DNA of 49,554 nucleotides from NCEH01 sp002257205 (GCF_043195105.1 NZ_JBAFWO010000018.1), one strand, 5' to 3'. Numbered from the stretch's first letter, positions 32,648 through 40,700 are shown. The notes: generated from the letters alone by a model not told the origin. Translations and numbers: made by a program.

Positions 32648-32845
32648 TCAGCGCTTGCGGGGCGTCTCCGATTCCTGAATTGCGGCTTCGTGGTACCAGC
32701 TGCTGCCGAAATTCTGGGTGGCGATCTGCATCGCAGCTAGGTCGTTCACGGGCTTGGCAGCGGTCTGCCGGCCGGAAACACCCGCGCGTCCGCCGGCGGG
32801 GAAGGCATAAATCTTTGCGGATCCCGGATACTGACTCGTGGCCAT
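32648..32845 (-). CDS. DUF2735 small protein
   Basis: 65 residues: MATSQYPGSAKIYAFPAGGR, then a linker and NFGSSWYHEAAIQESE. The AKIYxFPxGGR opening and the WYHEAAI element are, as I recall, typical of DUF2735, a family of short proteins in Hyphomicrobiales often located beside the glutamine synthetase II gene, exactly as here (divergent, 490 bases away). Function is unknown. A purine-rich GAGAGAGA precedes the ATG, and a strong intrinsic terminator closes the transcript 60 bases downstream. It reads away from glnII, so it does not share the glnII promoter, though it may share regulation. Confidence 0.8.
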   Translation of the reverse strand: MATSQYPGSAKIYAFPAGGRAGVSGRQTAAKPVNDLAAMQIATQNFGSSWYHEAAIQESETPRKR

Positions 32846-33204
32846 TCTATCTCTCTCTCGTTTTGTGCTGTGCGATAACGCATCAGACGTTGGGTGAGCT
32901 TAGCATGGTCTGCCCGTGTTTTATACAAGCTGCCTCTTTTAAAATCACCGTTTGACTACATTATCAGCACTTCGGTTTTTGCATCTTCGGCTAGCATTCC
33001 ATGCAGATGGAACGTGCGGTTACGCATGAAGTTCCAGCCGCGCCCTGCGGCTTCTGTCGGGGTTGCTGTCAAATGGAGCCTGTTCATTTCCTGGGCACGC
33101 CATTCAGCCTCATGCTGAGCCGCCTATCTTGTGCGGGCCTGGGAGAAATCGATGCCGCCGCAGATTGCGCAGGGGCATCCGCCGGGTCCGGCCTCTTGGC
33201 CGGG

Positions 33205-33222
33205 TTGGCATAGGAAATGCTT
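33205..33222 (+). promoter_or_regulatory. Sigma-54 promoter of glnII
   Basis: TTGGCATAGGAAATGCTT has the invariant GG (33207-33208) and GC (33219-33220) separated by exactly ten bases and the surrounding TTGGCA and TGCTT bases of the -24/-12 consensus. It predicts a start near 33232 and a leader of about 104 bases. NtrC control of glnII through sigma-54 is established in rhizobia; a clear NtrC dyad was not found by eye in the upstream 300 bases. The rest of 32846-33335 shows no gene. Confidence 0.8.
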
Positions 33223-33265
33223 GGGAGAGGCCAGCCAGTTGGCGGCCGAGCACGCCATTCGCTGC

Positions 33266-33284
33266 CGGTTCCTTTTCGGAACCG
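33266..33284 (+). other. Hairpin in the glnII leader
   Basis: CGGTTCC-TTTTC-GGAACCG is a perfect 7-bp stem with a five-base loop. It lies 34-52 bases downstream of the predicted transcription start and 51 bases before the start codon. No T tract follows, so it is not a classic attenuator. Confidence 0.5.
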
Positions 33285-33335
33285 CGCATCCGAACACGGT
33301 CACATGTCGCGTCATCAGCTCACGAGAGGCTCGTA

Positions 33336-34376
33336 ATGACAAAGTACAAACTCGAGTACATATGGCTGGACGGGTACAGCCCCGTTCCCAATCTGCGTGG
33401 GAAGACGCAGATCAAGGAATATGACCATTTCCCCGCGCTCGATGAGCTGCCGCTCTGGGGCTTCGACGGTTCGTCCACCAATCAGGCCGAGGGCCGCAGC
33501 TCGGATTGCGTGCTGAAGCCGGTCGCGATCTATCCCGACCCGGCGCGCAAGAGCGGCGCCCTGGTGATGTGCGAAGTCATGATGCCGGACGGCGTCACCC
33601 CGCACGCCACCAACGCCCGCGCCACCATCCTGGACGACGAAGGCGCCTGGTTCGGCTTCGAGCAGGAATATTTCTTCTATAAGGACGGCCGTCCGCTCGG
33701 CTTCCCCGAGCATGGCTATCCGGCCCCGCAGGGCCCCTATTATACCGGCGTCGGCTTCAAGAATGTCGGCGATGTCGCCCGCGAGATCGTCGAGGAGCAT
33801 CTTGAGCTCTGCCTCGAAGCCGGCATCAACCACGAAGGCATCAACGCGGAAGTCGCGAAGGGCCAGTGGGAATTCCAGATCTTCGGCAAGGGCTCCAAGC
33901 GGGCCGCCGACGAAGTGTGGATGGCGCGCTACCTGCTGCTCCGCCTGACCGAAAAGTACGGCGTGGACATCGAGTTCCACTGCAAGCCGCTCGGCGATAC
34001 CGACTGGAACGGCTCGGGCATGCATGCCAATTTCTCGACCACCTACCTGCGGGAAGTCGGCGGCAAGGATTATTTCGAAGCCCTCATGGCGGCATTCGAC
34101 AAGAACCTTCAAGACCACATCGCCGTGTACGGTCCGGACAACCACATGCGCCTGACCGGCAAGCACGAGACCGCGCCGTGGAACAAGTTCAGCTACGGCG
34201 TGGCCGATCGCGGCGCCTCGATCCGCGTTCCGCACTCGTTCATCAAGAACGACTACAAGGGCTATCTTGAGGATCGCCGCCCCAATTCCCAGGGCGACCC
34301 CTACCAGATCGCTTCGCAGATCCTGAAGACCATCTCCGAAGTTCCCACCAAGGACAGCGTCTCGGCTGCGGCCTGA
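33336..34376 (+). CDS. glnII: Glutamine synthetase II (eukaryote-like type)
   Basis: 346 residues. MTKYKLEYIWLDGYSPVPNLRGKTQIKE is the characteristic opening of GlnII (GSII), and WGFDGSSTNQAEGRSSD, FGFEQEYFFY, GINAEVAKGQWEFQI, DTDWNGSGMHANFST and PHSFIKNDYKGYLEDRRPNSQGDPYQI carry the metal- and substrate-binding elements. It makes glutamine from glutamate, ammonia and ATP as an octamer or decamer and lacks the adenylylation tyrosine of GSI. Transcribed from a sigma-54 promoter at 33205-33222, with a divergent DUF2735 gene and a textbook terminator at the 3' end. The start (after GAGAGGC) is the usual GlnII start; the open frame upstream is not used. Confidence 0.97.
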   Translation: MTKYKLEYIWLDGYSPVPNLRGKTQIKEYDHFPALDELPLWGFDGSSTNQAEGRSSDCVLKPVAIYPDPARKSGALVMCEVMMPDGVTPHATNARATILDDEGAWFGFEQEYFFYKDGRPLGFPEHGYPAPQGPYYTGVGFKNVGDVAREIVEEHLELCLEAGINHEGINAEVAKGQWEFQIFGKGSKRAADEVWMARYLLLRLTEKYGVDIEFHCKPLGDTDWNGSGMHANFSTTYLREVGGKDYFEALMAAFDKNLQDHIAVYGPDNHMRLTGKHETAPWNKFSYGVADRGASIRVPHSFIKNDYKGYLEDRRPNSQGDPYQIASQILKTISEVPTKDSVSAAA

Positions 34377-34399
34377 TCGTTTCGATCCCCTCCCATCAG

Positions 34400-34433
34400 C
34401 GGCGCGGGCCTTCGGGTCCGCGCCGTTTTTTTT
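34400..34433 (+). terminator. Strong intrinsic terminator of glnII
   Basis: CGGCGCGGGCC pairs with GGTCCGCGCCG (one G-U wobble) around a TTCG tetraloop, followed directly by eight T residues. It begins 23 bases after the glnII stop codon. Confidence 0.95.
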
Positions 34434-34475
34434 GGGGTCCGCGCTGCTTTTTTGACTGCGGCGGCCGGCGTGCCG

Positions 34476-34943
34476 TCAGTCCCGCGCTTCCCCGCAGAAG
34501 CACAGCACCACCTCGCGCACATGCGGGCGGGCGCGATGCTCGATGAGATAGAGCGCCTGCCACGTGCCGAGCCGCAGCGCGCCGTCCGCCACCGGAATGG
34601 CGAGGTCGCTGGCGGTGAGCGCCGTGCGGATATGGGCGGGCATGTCGTCCGGCCCCTCCAGATCATGCACCCAGGGATGATCCGCCGGCGCGAGGCGCCG
34701 CAAGGCGGTGAGCAGGTCCACCCGCACATCCGGGTCGGCATTCTCCTGGATCGTCAGCGAAGCGGAGGTGTGGCGGCAGAACAGGTGCAGCATGCCGTTG
34801 CGCGCGCCCACCTCGGTCAGGAAGGCGCGCGCCTCGCGGGTCAGGTCGATGAAGCCCTCGCCGCGCGTCTCCACCTCCAGCAGCGCCTGGGCGCAGATGT
34901 CGAGGGCGGTGACGTGCGGGCGGCCGCGGCGGATCTGGCTCAT
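34476..34943 (-). CDS. YjbQ/UPF0047-family protein
   Basis: 155 residues. The family signature is visible: GFIDLTREARAFL, GMLHLFCRHTSASLTIQENADPDVRVDL, HPWVHDLEGPDDMPAHIRTAL, and LRLGTWQALYLIEHRARPHVREV. The conserved His and Asp/Glu residues coordinate a metal in homologous structures, and some members show secondary thiamine-phosphate synthase activity; the physiological role is unclear. It follows the hydrolase gene at 34954 by ten bases on the same strand, so the pair may be co-transcribed. Convergent with glnII, sharing the strong terminator region. Confidence 0.93.
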   Translation of the reverse strand: MSQIRRGRPHVTALDICAQALLEVETRGEGFIDLTREARAFLTEVGARNGMLHLFCRHTSASLTIQENADPDVRVDLLTALRRLAPADHPWVHDLEGPDDMPAHIRTALTASDLAIPVADGALRLGTWQALYLIEHRARPHVREVVLCFCGEARD

Positions 34944-34953
34944 GCCAGGGGCT

Positions 34954-35805
34954 TCACAGCGCTACGCCCTTCACCAGAGCGGTGATCAGCTGGGCGATGC
35001 GGCCCGAGGGCTCGGCCATGGTCTCCAATATGGTGAAATGATTGGCGCCGGGGATTTCCTCATAATGCAGCGGCAGGCCCTGCGCCGCGCGGTGGGCGGC
35101 GAAATCGGCGGTCTGCTTGCGCATGAGGGGCAGTTCGCCGCTGCCGGCCACCAGGATCAGCGGAACCTTCCCGCGCCCCGGCAGCAGGGTGGGCGAATTG
35201 CGCGCCACCGCCGCTTCGTCGAGCCCCAGCTTGGCGTTGATATAGATGTGGCGCATGGGCTCCAGGTCGAACACGCCCGAGATGGCGAGGCCGCCTTTGA
35301 TCAGGGGATGATCGAGGTTCATCACCGCCAGATGGCCGCCCGCCGACCAGCCGGAGAGGAACACCCGGTCGACATCGCCGCCGAGCGCCGGCAGTTCGCG
35401 CGTGAGATGGCGCAGGCCGGCGCGGATTTCCCGGCTGATCTCGTCGATAGTGGCGTCGGGCGCGAGCGTATAGCCCATCAGCGCCACATTGATGCCGTGG
35501 GCCAGCGGCCCGGCGGCGCAGAAGGTGAAATCCTCCTTCGCCCGCATCTGCCAATAGCCGCCATGGATGAACACCAGGGTGGGGGCATTCTCGCCCGCTT
35601 TCAGGAAATCGATGCGGTTGCGCGGGCCGGGCCCGTAGGGCAGGTCGAGGGTGAGGCAGCATTGCGCGCGCAGGGCCGCCGAGCGCTCGGCCCAGCCGCG
35701 CAGGATCTCGGCGCTGTCGGCGACGGCGGCCGAATTGTTGAAGGCGCGGTCGCGAGCCTCCTGGTCGAGGGCGCGCCAATCGGGCGCTTCAATCGCCATG
35801 TCCAT
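34954..35805 (-). CDS. Alpha/beta hydrolase of the kynurenine formamidase-like group
   Basis: 283 residues. HGGYWQMRAKEDF is the oxyanion-loop signature (HGGxW) of the hormone-sensitive-lipase/kynurenine-formamidase type, the nucleophile elbow is GWSAGGHLA, and GANHFTILE carries the catalytic His. The closest functional analogy is to bacterial kynurenine formamidases and arylformamidases, but no tryptophan-catabolic neighbours are present and the substrate is not proven. The start ATG 35805 is preceded by GGGAGAG; an in-frame ATG six bases later and an upstream TTG are alternatives. Confidence 0.85.
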   Translation of the reverse strand: MDMAIEAPDWRALDQEARDRAFNNSAAVADSAEILRGWAERSAALRAQCCLTLDLPYGPGPRNRIDFLKAGENAPTLVFIHGGYWQMRAKEDFTFCAAGPLAHGINVALMGYTLAPDATIDEISREIRAGLRHLTRELPALGGDVDRVFLSGWSAGGHLAVMNLDHPLIKGGLAISGVFDLEPMRHIYINAKLGLDEAAVARNSPTLLPGRGKVPLILVAGSGELPLMRKQTADFAAHRAAQGLPLHYEEIPGANHFTILETMAEPSGRIAQLITALVKGVAL

Positions 35806-35932
35806 CCCCAAGCTCTCCCGCGCGTCGAATCCGTTTTATGTCCGAGCCAGAGCCGACACCGGAACGGCGCGGCATTCAAGAGGCGCGCAGCGGTGTGTGG
35901 GGTGGGGAGCGGTCCTCCGGGCGGCGCGTGAC

Positions 35933-37030
35933 CTATCCCACCAGCTCCGCCAGCCGCGCACCGTCGAGCGCCGCCACATGCCGCCCGCGCTTGCCGGTGA
36001 CGGGATCGGCCGCCAGCATGGCGTTCAACACCGCCTCCTCCACGCTCTCCACCGCCGCCAGGAAGATCGGGTCGAGATCGTCGCTGGAGAGCGCCTCCAG
36101 CTTCAGCCGCGGCGGCTCAGGCATCGGGCCCGGCGAATTGGCGGTGGTGAAGGCCAGGAAGATATCGCCGGAATTATTGCCGGACGGCGTGCCGCCACGC
36201 CCGATGCCGATCGCCGCCCGCTTGGCGAGGCGCTGCATCTGGGTCGGCAGCAAGGGCGCGTCGGTGGCGAGGATGACAATGATGGAGCCGCGCTCGCGGG
36301 TCCACAGCAGGTTGTCGGTCAGCGCGTCGCCCAGCCGCCGGCCGCACACGGTGAGCCAGGGGCGGATGCCATGATTGGCCTGCACCAGCGCGCCCACCGT
36401 GAAGGCGCCCGTGGGGGTATGGGCGATGCGCGAGGCGGCGCCAGTGCCGCCCTTGTATTCATAACAGATCATGCCGGCGCCACCGCCCACCGAGCCTTCC
36501 GCCACCGCCCCGCCCCGGGCGCCGTCGATGGCCGCGCGCACATGCTCTTCGGTGATGTGGAAGCCTGAAATGTCGTTGAGATATCCATCATAGGTCTCGG
36601 CCACCACCGGCAGCACCCACAAATCCTCGCCGATCACCGGGCCGAACTGCCGGCACATCCAGCGCGCGGTGGCATGATGCGCGATGCCGAGCGAGAGCGT
36701 GTTGGTGAGGGTGATCGGCCCGGTGAACCAGCCGGCCTCGTGGATCCAGTGCACCCCGGTCATCTCGCCATTGCCGTTCATGGAGAAGGCGCCGGCCCAG
36801 ATGGGTTCGAGCAGAGCGTCGGGCGGGCGGGGCAGGACGGCGGTGACGCCGGTGAGGATGCCGTCCTGGGGCACCGTGAGCGTGGTGGTCCCCACCGCGA
36901 CGCCGGCCACGTCGGTGATGGCGTTGAGGGGACCCGGCGTCCCCGGCAGCTTCAGGCCGAGCCCCCGGGCGCGCGGCCGGCCGGTGGCGGCATGGGTCGC
37001 CGGGGCGAATCGGATGTGAGGTTCGCTCAT
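35933..37030 (-). CDS. P1-family peptidase (DmpA-type autoprocessing aminopeptidase)
   Basis: 365 residues. The family sequence LNAITDVAGVAVGTTTL opens the protein; NGNGEMTG, EGSVGGGAGM and KGGTGAASR are conserved. The autoproteolytic junction Gly248-Ser249 in ERGSIIVILATDAPL aligns with Gly249-Ser250 of DmpA, so the chain should cleave itself to yield two subunits with Ser249 as N-terminal nucleophile. Known members release N-terminal D- or L-amino acids or beta-amino acids from short peptides. There is no obvious signal peptide. The gene is on the same strand as, and 127 bases upstream of, the alpha/beta hydrolase at 34954. Confidence 0.92.
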   Translation of the reverse strand: MSEPHIRFAPATHAATGRPRARGLGLKLPGTPGPLNAITDVAGVAVGTTTLTVPQDGILTGVTAVLPRPPDALLEPIWAGAFSMNGNGEMTGVHWIHEAGWFTGPITLTNTLSLGIAHHATARWMCRQFGPVIGEDLWVLPVVAETYDGYLNDISGFHITEEHVRAAIDGARGGAVAEGSVGGGAGMICYEYKGGTGAASRIAHTPTGAFTVGALVQANHGIRPWLTVCGRRLGDALTDNLLWTRERGSIIVILATDAPLLPTQMQRLAKRAAIGIGRGGTPSGNNSGDIFLAFTTANSPGPMPEPPRLKLEALSSDDLDPIFLAAVESVEEAVLNAMLAADPVTGKRGRHVAALDGARLAELVG

Positions 37031-37148
37031 GGTTCAGCCTTCGCGATCGCGCCGGAGGGGCGCTTTTCCGGATATCGGGCGAAATCGGCGTGAAAAGACC
37101 CAAACAGCGGTTTCATGGTACGGAGAAAGGCCACGAAACCGGTATTCG

Positions 37149-37601
37149 TCAGGTGCGGTCGCCGCTCGGCGTGCCGTTCACCAGATCGCGCAGGCGGCGG
37201 AAGGCGCGCTCGGCATAATCCAAAGCGGCGTCGAAATCCGATTGGCTCGGAAGGTAGGATGATCCCGCATTGGGGGCGGTGGCGGGCTTTCCTTCCAGGG
37301 TGGCGATGCGGGCCTGAAGACGGGCGATCTCGGCCTCATAGGCATCGCGCGAATCTGGCACCGCCTCGCAGGAATAGCCCGCCGAACCCTTGCCGCAGAA
37401 GGAAACCTGGCCGGTCTGGGTGTCGAGCTTCAGCGCGCCTCCCTCCACCGGAGAGAAGCTGTAGCGCGGCCCCGCCGGTGCAGATGGCGGTGCTGGGGTG
37501 CCGGGCGCGGCCGGCTCCGCCGCGTGCGCCACCGGCACCAGGAGAAGCACCGAAAAGCCAATGCCGGCAAGGGTTTGTCGGCCCATGAAAACCCTCTGCA
37601 T
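37149..37601 (-). CDS. Predicted secreted protein of unknown function
   Basis: 150 residues. The N-terminus (MGRQTLAGIGFSVLLLVPVAHA) is a signal peptide ending at AHA; a proline- and alanine-rich linker follows, then a conserved-looking piece with two cysteines (QVSFCGKGSAGYSCEAV) that could form a disulfide, a coiled-coil stretch (EAEIARLQARIATLEGK) and an acidic-basic C-terminus (DFDAALDYAERAFRRLRDL). No family recognised. Three in-frame ATGs exist at 37622, 37601 and 37586; GGGAGAC about seven bases upstream favours 37601. Confidence 0.7.
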   Translation of the reverse strand: MQRVFMGRQTLAGIGFSVLLLVPVAHAAEPAAPGTPAPPSAPAGPRYSFSPVEGGALKLDTQTGQVSFCGKGSAGYSCEAVPDSRDAYEAEIARLQARIATLEGKPATAPNAGSSYLPSQSDFDAALDYAERAFRRLRDLVNGTPSGDRT

Positions 37602-37666
37602 CGTCCGTCTCCCGTCAGCCATCGTACCGCCAACTATCGCAGGGGAAAGGGGCCGAACAGCGGCGC

Positions 37667-38305
37667 TCAGGCCCGCTCCACCGGATGAAAGGGCGCCCGG
37701 CCGCTGGCCAGGGCGTCATCCAGAAGCTCGACCCGATCCTGGCCCCAAAACACTTCCCCATCAAGCACATAGGCTGGTGCGCCGAAGACGTCGGCGGCCA
37801 GCGCCTGCTCCCGGTTGGCGAGATAGGCGGCATCGACCTCGGCGGTTTCCGCGGCGGCGAGCAGGTCCGCGCCGGGCAGGCCGGCGGCATCGCACACGGC
37901 GGCGATCACCTGCGGGTCGGCGAGGTTCTGCTGTTTCTGCCAGATGCCGGAAAAGATAAGCGGCAGAAGGGGTTCGATATTGTGCCCACGGGCCAGCGCG
38001 GCGATCAGCACCTTGTCGGCGAGCGCGCCGTTGAGCGGCCAATGGGCCGGATGGATGTGGAAATCCACCCCCAGCTTCACCCGCCAACGCTGGAGCTCCA
38101 GCAGGCGATAGCGCTGGCGCTGCGGCGCCCGCCGCGCCAGCGGCAGGCCGCCGGATTCCGCGAACACCGACCCCAGTTCCACCGGAATGAACCGCACCCG
38201 CGCGTCATGCCGGGCCGCCACCGCCATGAAGCGGGCATGGCCCAGGAAGGTCCAGGGGCTGACGATGGAGAAGAAATAGTCGATGTTGCGGGGTGTTGCG
38301 GACAT
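37667..38305 (-). CDS. 2-hydroxychromene-2-carboxylate isomerase-like protein (DsbA-family)
   Basis: 212 residues of the thioredoxin-fold/helical DsbA-like superfamily. The opening DYFFSIVSPWTFLGHARF has the serine (SPWTFLG) that replaces the cysteine pair, as in NahD glutathione-dependent isomerases; GAPAYVLDGEVFWGQDRVELLDDAL is the cis-proline and C-terminal signature. NahD acts in naphthalene degradation and related members isomerise other aromatic intermediates; no such genes surround it here, so the substrate is unknown. ATG 38305 is chosen; the upstream extension does not fit the fold. A TTGA-N6-TCAA box lies 92 bases upstream. Confidence 0.88.
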   Translation of the reverse strand: MSATPRNIDYFFSIVSPWTFLGHARFMAVAARHDARVRFIPVELGSVFAESGGLPLARRAPQRQRYRLLELQRWRVKLGVDFHIHPAHWPLNGALADKVLIAALARGHNIEPLLPLIFSGIWQKQQNLADPQVIAAVCDAAGLPGADLLAAAETAEVDAAYLANREQALAADVFGAPAYVLDGEVFWGQDRVELLDDALASGRAPFHPVERA

Positions 38306-38397
38306 GGGTGCCTCCGATTGCGGGTGTTCTAGCACGCCCGGCCGGAATTGGAGCGCCCCGCGCACGCGCCTTTTTCCGGCGCTGCGCGCGCCCGCGA

Positions 38398-38411
38398 TTG
38401 ATGCGGGTCAA
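38398..38411. promoter_or_regulatory. FNR/FixK-type box between two divergent genes
   Basis: TTGATGCGGGTCAA matches TTGAT-N4-(G/A)TCAA. It lies 92 bases before the isomerase start (minus) and 111 bases before the YqjD-like gene (plus). Either gene could be its target. Motif match only. Confidence 0.45.
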
Positions 38412-38522
38412 GGCGCGCAAGCTTTACGGGCGCATGGTTTGAATGGGACTTTGCCCGGTGCGGACAGTGTGTCTAAGCTGAGGCGAGACCTTTATTCCGG
38501 CCGCTCATTCGAAAGGCCAGCC

Positions 38523-38891
38523 ATGGCAACCCGCCGTCCCGAACTCGACGCCCTCAAGGCTGAACTGGCGGCGCAAGCCTCCGCCGATCCCGCCCCCGCC
38601 GCCCCACATACGGCGCGGTCGCGCGCCAAGCCGGCCGCCGCCTCCCCGCCCGATGAAACCCTTCAGGGTGAGGCCGCGCCGCCGGCCGAGGATGCGCCCG
38701 ATGCCGGGGCCGGCGCGGCGCCGGAGCCGGACCTTTCCGAACTTCAGGCCCTGGTGCGCGATCTTCAGGCCGCCGTCACCGACGCGAAGGCGCAGGCCGA
38801 TGCCGCCGTCTCCGCGCATCCGGCGGTTTCCGTCGCCTCGGCCTTTCTTCTCGGCGTCCTGGTGGGACGCGCATGGGGACGTTCGTCATGA
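38523..38891 (+). CDS. ElaB/YqjD-like membrane-anchored protein
   Basis: 122 residues. The N-terminal 75 residues are alanine-, proline- and charged-residue-rich and low complexity. A helical segment (LSELQALVRDLQAAVTDAKAQADAAVSAHP) leads into a single C-terminal transmembrane helix (VSVASAFLLGVLVGRAWG). That layout (helical body plus C-terminal helix ending in G-R) is that of the DUF883/ElaB-YqjD family, which anchors ribosomes to the inner membrane in Escherichia coli. The four-base ATGA overlap with the next gene implies coupled translation, as for yqjD-yqjE. Confidence 0.65.
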   Translation: MATRRPELDALKAELAAQASADPAPAAPHTARSRAKPAAASPPDETLQGEAAPPAEDAPDAGAGAAPEPDLSELQALVRDLQAAVTDAKAQADAAVSAHPAVSVASAFLLGVLVGRAWGRSS

Positions 38892-39355
38892 AACTCGATA
38901 ATGCCGTGCGAAACCTGCGGGTTCTCTGGCGCGCGGATTCCATCATCGCGGACATTCATCTGCGCACTTTGCTGGCGCGGTCCGGCATCTTCGTCTTCGC
39001 CGCCTTGATCGCGACTGGCGGCGTGTTGATGCTGGGCATCGCCGCCTATCTCGCCTTGTCCGAGCTGTGGGGCCCGATCTGGGCGGCGGTTGCGGTGGGC
39101 GGAGGAAACATCGTCGTGGCGGGCATTGCGGCGGTGATCGCCGGTGCCATCAAGCCGGGGCGCGACCTGGAATTCGCCAATGAAATCCACAAATCGGCCA
39201 TCGAGGCGCTGGCGGCGGACCTGCGCGAGGCCGAGGGCGAGGTGAAGGCGATCGCCAATGCGGTGCGCCACCCCTTCGATTCGGCCTTGCCGGCCCTGCT
39301 CGTGCCGGTGGTGGGATCGCTGCTGAAGGGGCTGCGGTCCGACCGGGGAAAATAG
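38888..39355 (+). CDS. YqjE/Phage_holin_3_6-like membrane protein
   Basis: 155 residues with two adjacent hydrophobic helices (SGIFVFAALIATGGVLMLGIAAYLAL and GPIWAAVAVGGGNIVVAGIAAVIAGAI), a short basic turn, and an amphipathic cytoplasmic C-terminus (DLEFANEIHKSAIEALAADLREAEGEVKAI) with a third weak hydrophobic stretch. This is the Phage_holin_3_6 layout seen in YqjE. The name reflects similarity, not phage lysis. ATG 38888 is preferred for the ATGA overlap with the preceding gene. It is convergent with holC. Confidence 0.7.
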   Translation: MKLDNAVRNLRVLWRADSIIADIHLRTLLARSGIFVFAALIATGGVLMLGIAAYLALSELWGPIWAAVAVGGGNIVVAGIAAVIAGAIKPGRDLEFANEIHKSAIEALAADLREAEGEVKAIANAVRHPFDSALPALLVPVVGSLLKGLRSDRGK

Positions 39356-39370
39356 CGGCAAGGCAAGGGG

Positions 39371-39820
39371 TTACGCCTTGCGCACCCAGCGGCCGTTCTC
39401 GTCCTGCTGCCAATAGGTGAGGGTGTGGCCGGCGGCCTTGGCCTCGCGCCAGCGGTCGCGGGCGGCGGCGACGGCTTCTTCATCCCGGCCGTTGAACATA
39501 TGGACCACCCGCACATAGGGCGTCGCATCGGCGAGGATCGCGCCGTCCACCAGGAAGCGCACCTGCGCCCCGTTGGGGTTCTCTTCGGTGGTGGTGATGA
39601 GGATCGGCTGGCGCTCCACCTGGGGCTGCGCGTCCGTGCCGTGGGGCAGGAACGCGCTCTCGTTATAGGTCCACAGATGGGCGTCGAGCGCATCGCGCCG
39701 CTCGGGCGAGGAGCATTGGACAACGCAGCGCCATCCCCGCTCCAGGCTCTTTTCGAGCAAGGTGGGAAGCGCGTCCTCCAGGGGGCGCCGCTCCAGATGA
39801 TAGAAGACGACTTCGCTCAA
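39371..39820 (-). CDS. holC: DNA polymerase III subunit chi
   Basis: 149 residues. The opening EVVFYHLERRPLEDALPTLLEKSLERGWRCVVQCSSPERRDALDAHLWTYNESAFLPHG matches HolC, and the C-terminal VVHMFNGRDEEAVAAARDRWREAKAAGHTLTYWQQDENGRWVRKA is also typical. The chi subunit links the clamp loader to single-stranded DNA-binding protein. In many bacteria it follows pepA; here it follows an alpha/beta hydrolase and dapE, 80 bases away. The start is TTG, with AAGGA eight bases upstream. Confidence 0.92.
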   Translation of the reverse strand: MSEVVFYHLERRPLEDALPTLLEKSLERGWRCVVQCSSPERRDALDAHLWTYNESAFLPHGTDAQPQVERQPILITTTEENPNGAQVRFLVDGAILADATPYVRVVHMFNGRDEEAVAAARDRWREAKAAGHTLTYWQQDENGRWVRKA

Positions 39821-39900
39821 CGCCCGTTCCTTCGCCGCGCGACCTTGCGGGCCAAGCGCCAGATGTGCGGCGCCGCGCCGGCCCGGTCAAGCGCTTGGGC

Positions 39901-40683
39901 TCAGACGAACTCCTCCAGCACCGCCGTCAGCCGCTCCAGATCCTCCGGGCGGGAGAGGCGATGGTCGCCGTCCTTCACCAGCGAGAACACCACGTCGTCC
40001 TCCGCGAGGCAGGACACGAGGCGCATGGCGTGCTGCCAGGGCACGTCTTCATCCTGCGCGCCCTGGAGAATGCGCACCGGGCAGCCCACCGCGAACGGCG
40101 CGCCAAGGACGAGGTGGCGTCGCCCGTCCTCGATCAGGGCACGGGTGATGACATAGGGGTCCGCGCTATATTCGGAGGGGCGCTCATAGCGGCCGGTCTC
40201 CAGGATCGTGCGCTGCGCCTCGGGCGGAAAGCGCGCCCACATCAGATCCTCGGTGAAATCGGGCGCCGGGGCGATGAGCACCAGGGCCTTCAGCCGGCTT
40301 TCGCCCCGTGCGGCAAGGCTCCGCGCGGCAAGGGCGCGGGCCAGCAGCAGCGCCATCCAGCCGCCCATGGACGAGCCGACGAGGATCTGCGGGCCGACGG
40401 TCTCCCGGTCGAACACGGCGAGCGCCTCCTCGGCCCAGGCGGAGATGGTGCCATCCTCGAACCGGCCGGCGGATTCCCCGTGGCCGGAATAATCGAAACG
40501 CACAAAGGCCTGTCCACGCTGGGCGGCCCAATGGGCGAGCGCCTGCGCCTTGGAGCCCATCATGTCGGACTTGAAGCCGCCGAGCCACATCACGCCGGGC
40601 ACCTGGCCGGGCAGGCGGCGCACCGCGATGGCGCGGCCGTTCACGTCGAGATGGGAGAGGATTTCCGCGCCGGGGGTGGTCAT
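39901..40683 (-). CDS. Alpha/beta hydrolase
   Basis: 260 residues. MWLGGFKSDMMGSKAQALA and FDYSGHGES are the typical N-terminal strand-loop elements; the nucleophile elbow is VGSSMGGWMAL, a likely acid is in LQGAQDEDVPW, and the catalytic His is in VKDGDHRLSRPEDL. This resembles small acyl-protein or palmitoyl-thioesterase-like hydrolases (ABHD10-like), but the substrate is not predicted with confidence. It starts 17 bases after dapE, in the same operon-like order. Confidence 0.87.
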   Translation of the reverse strand: MTTPGAEILSHLDVNGRAIAVRRLPGQVPGVMWLGGFKSDMMGSKAQALAHWAAQRGQAFVRFDYSGHGESAGRFEDGTISAWAEEALAVFDRETVGPQILVGSSMGGWMALLLARALAARSLAARGESRLKALVLIAPAPDFTEDLMWARFPPEAQRTILETGRYERPSEYSADPYVITRALIEDGRRHLVLGAPFAVGCPVRILQGAQDEDVPWQHAMRLVSCLAEDDVVFSLVKDGDHRLSRPEDLERLTAVLEEFV

Positions 40684-40700
40684 GGTCGGTTCCGAACGGG

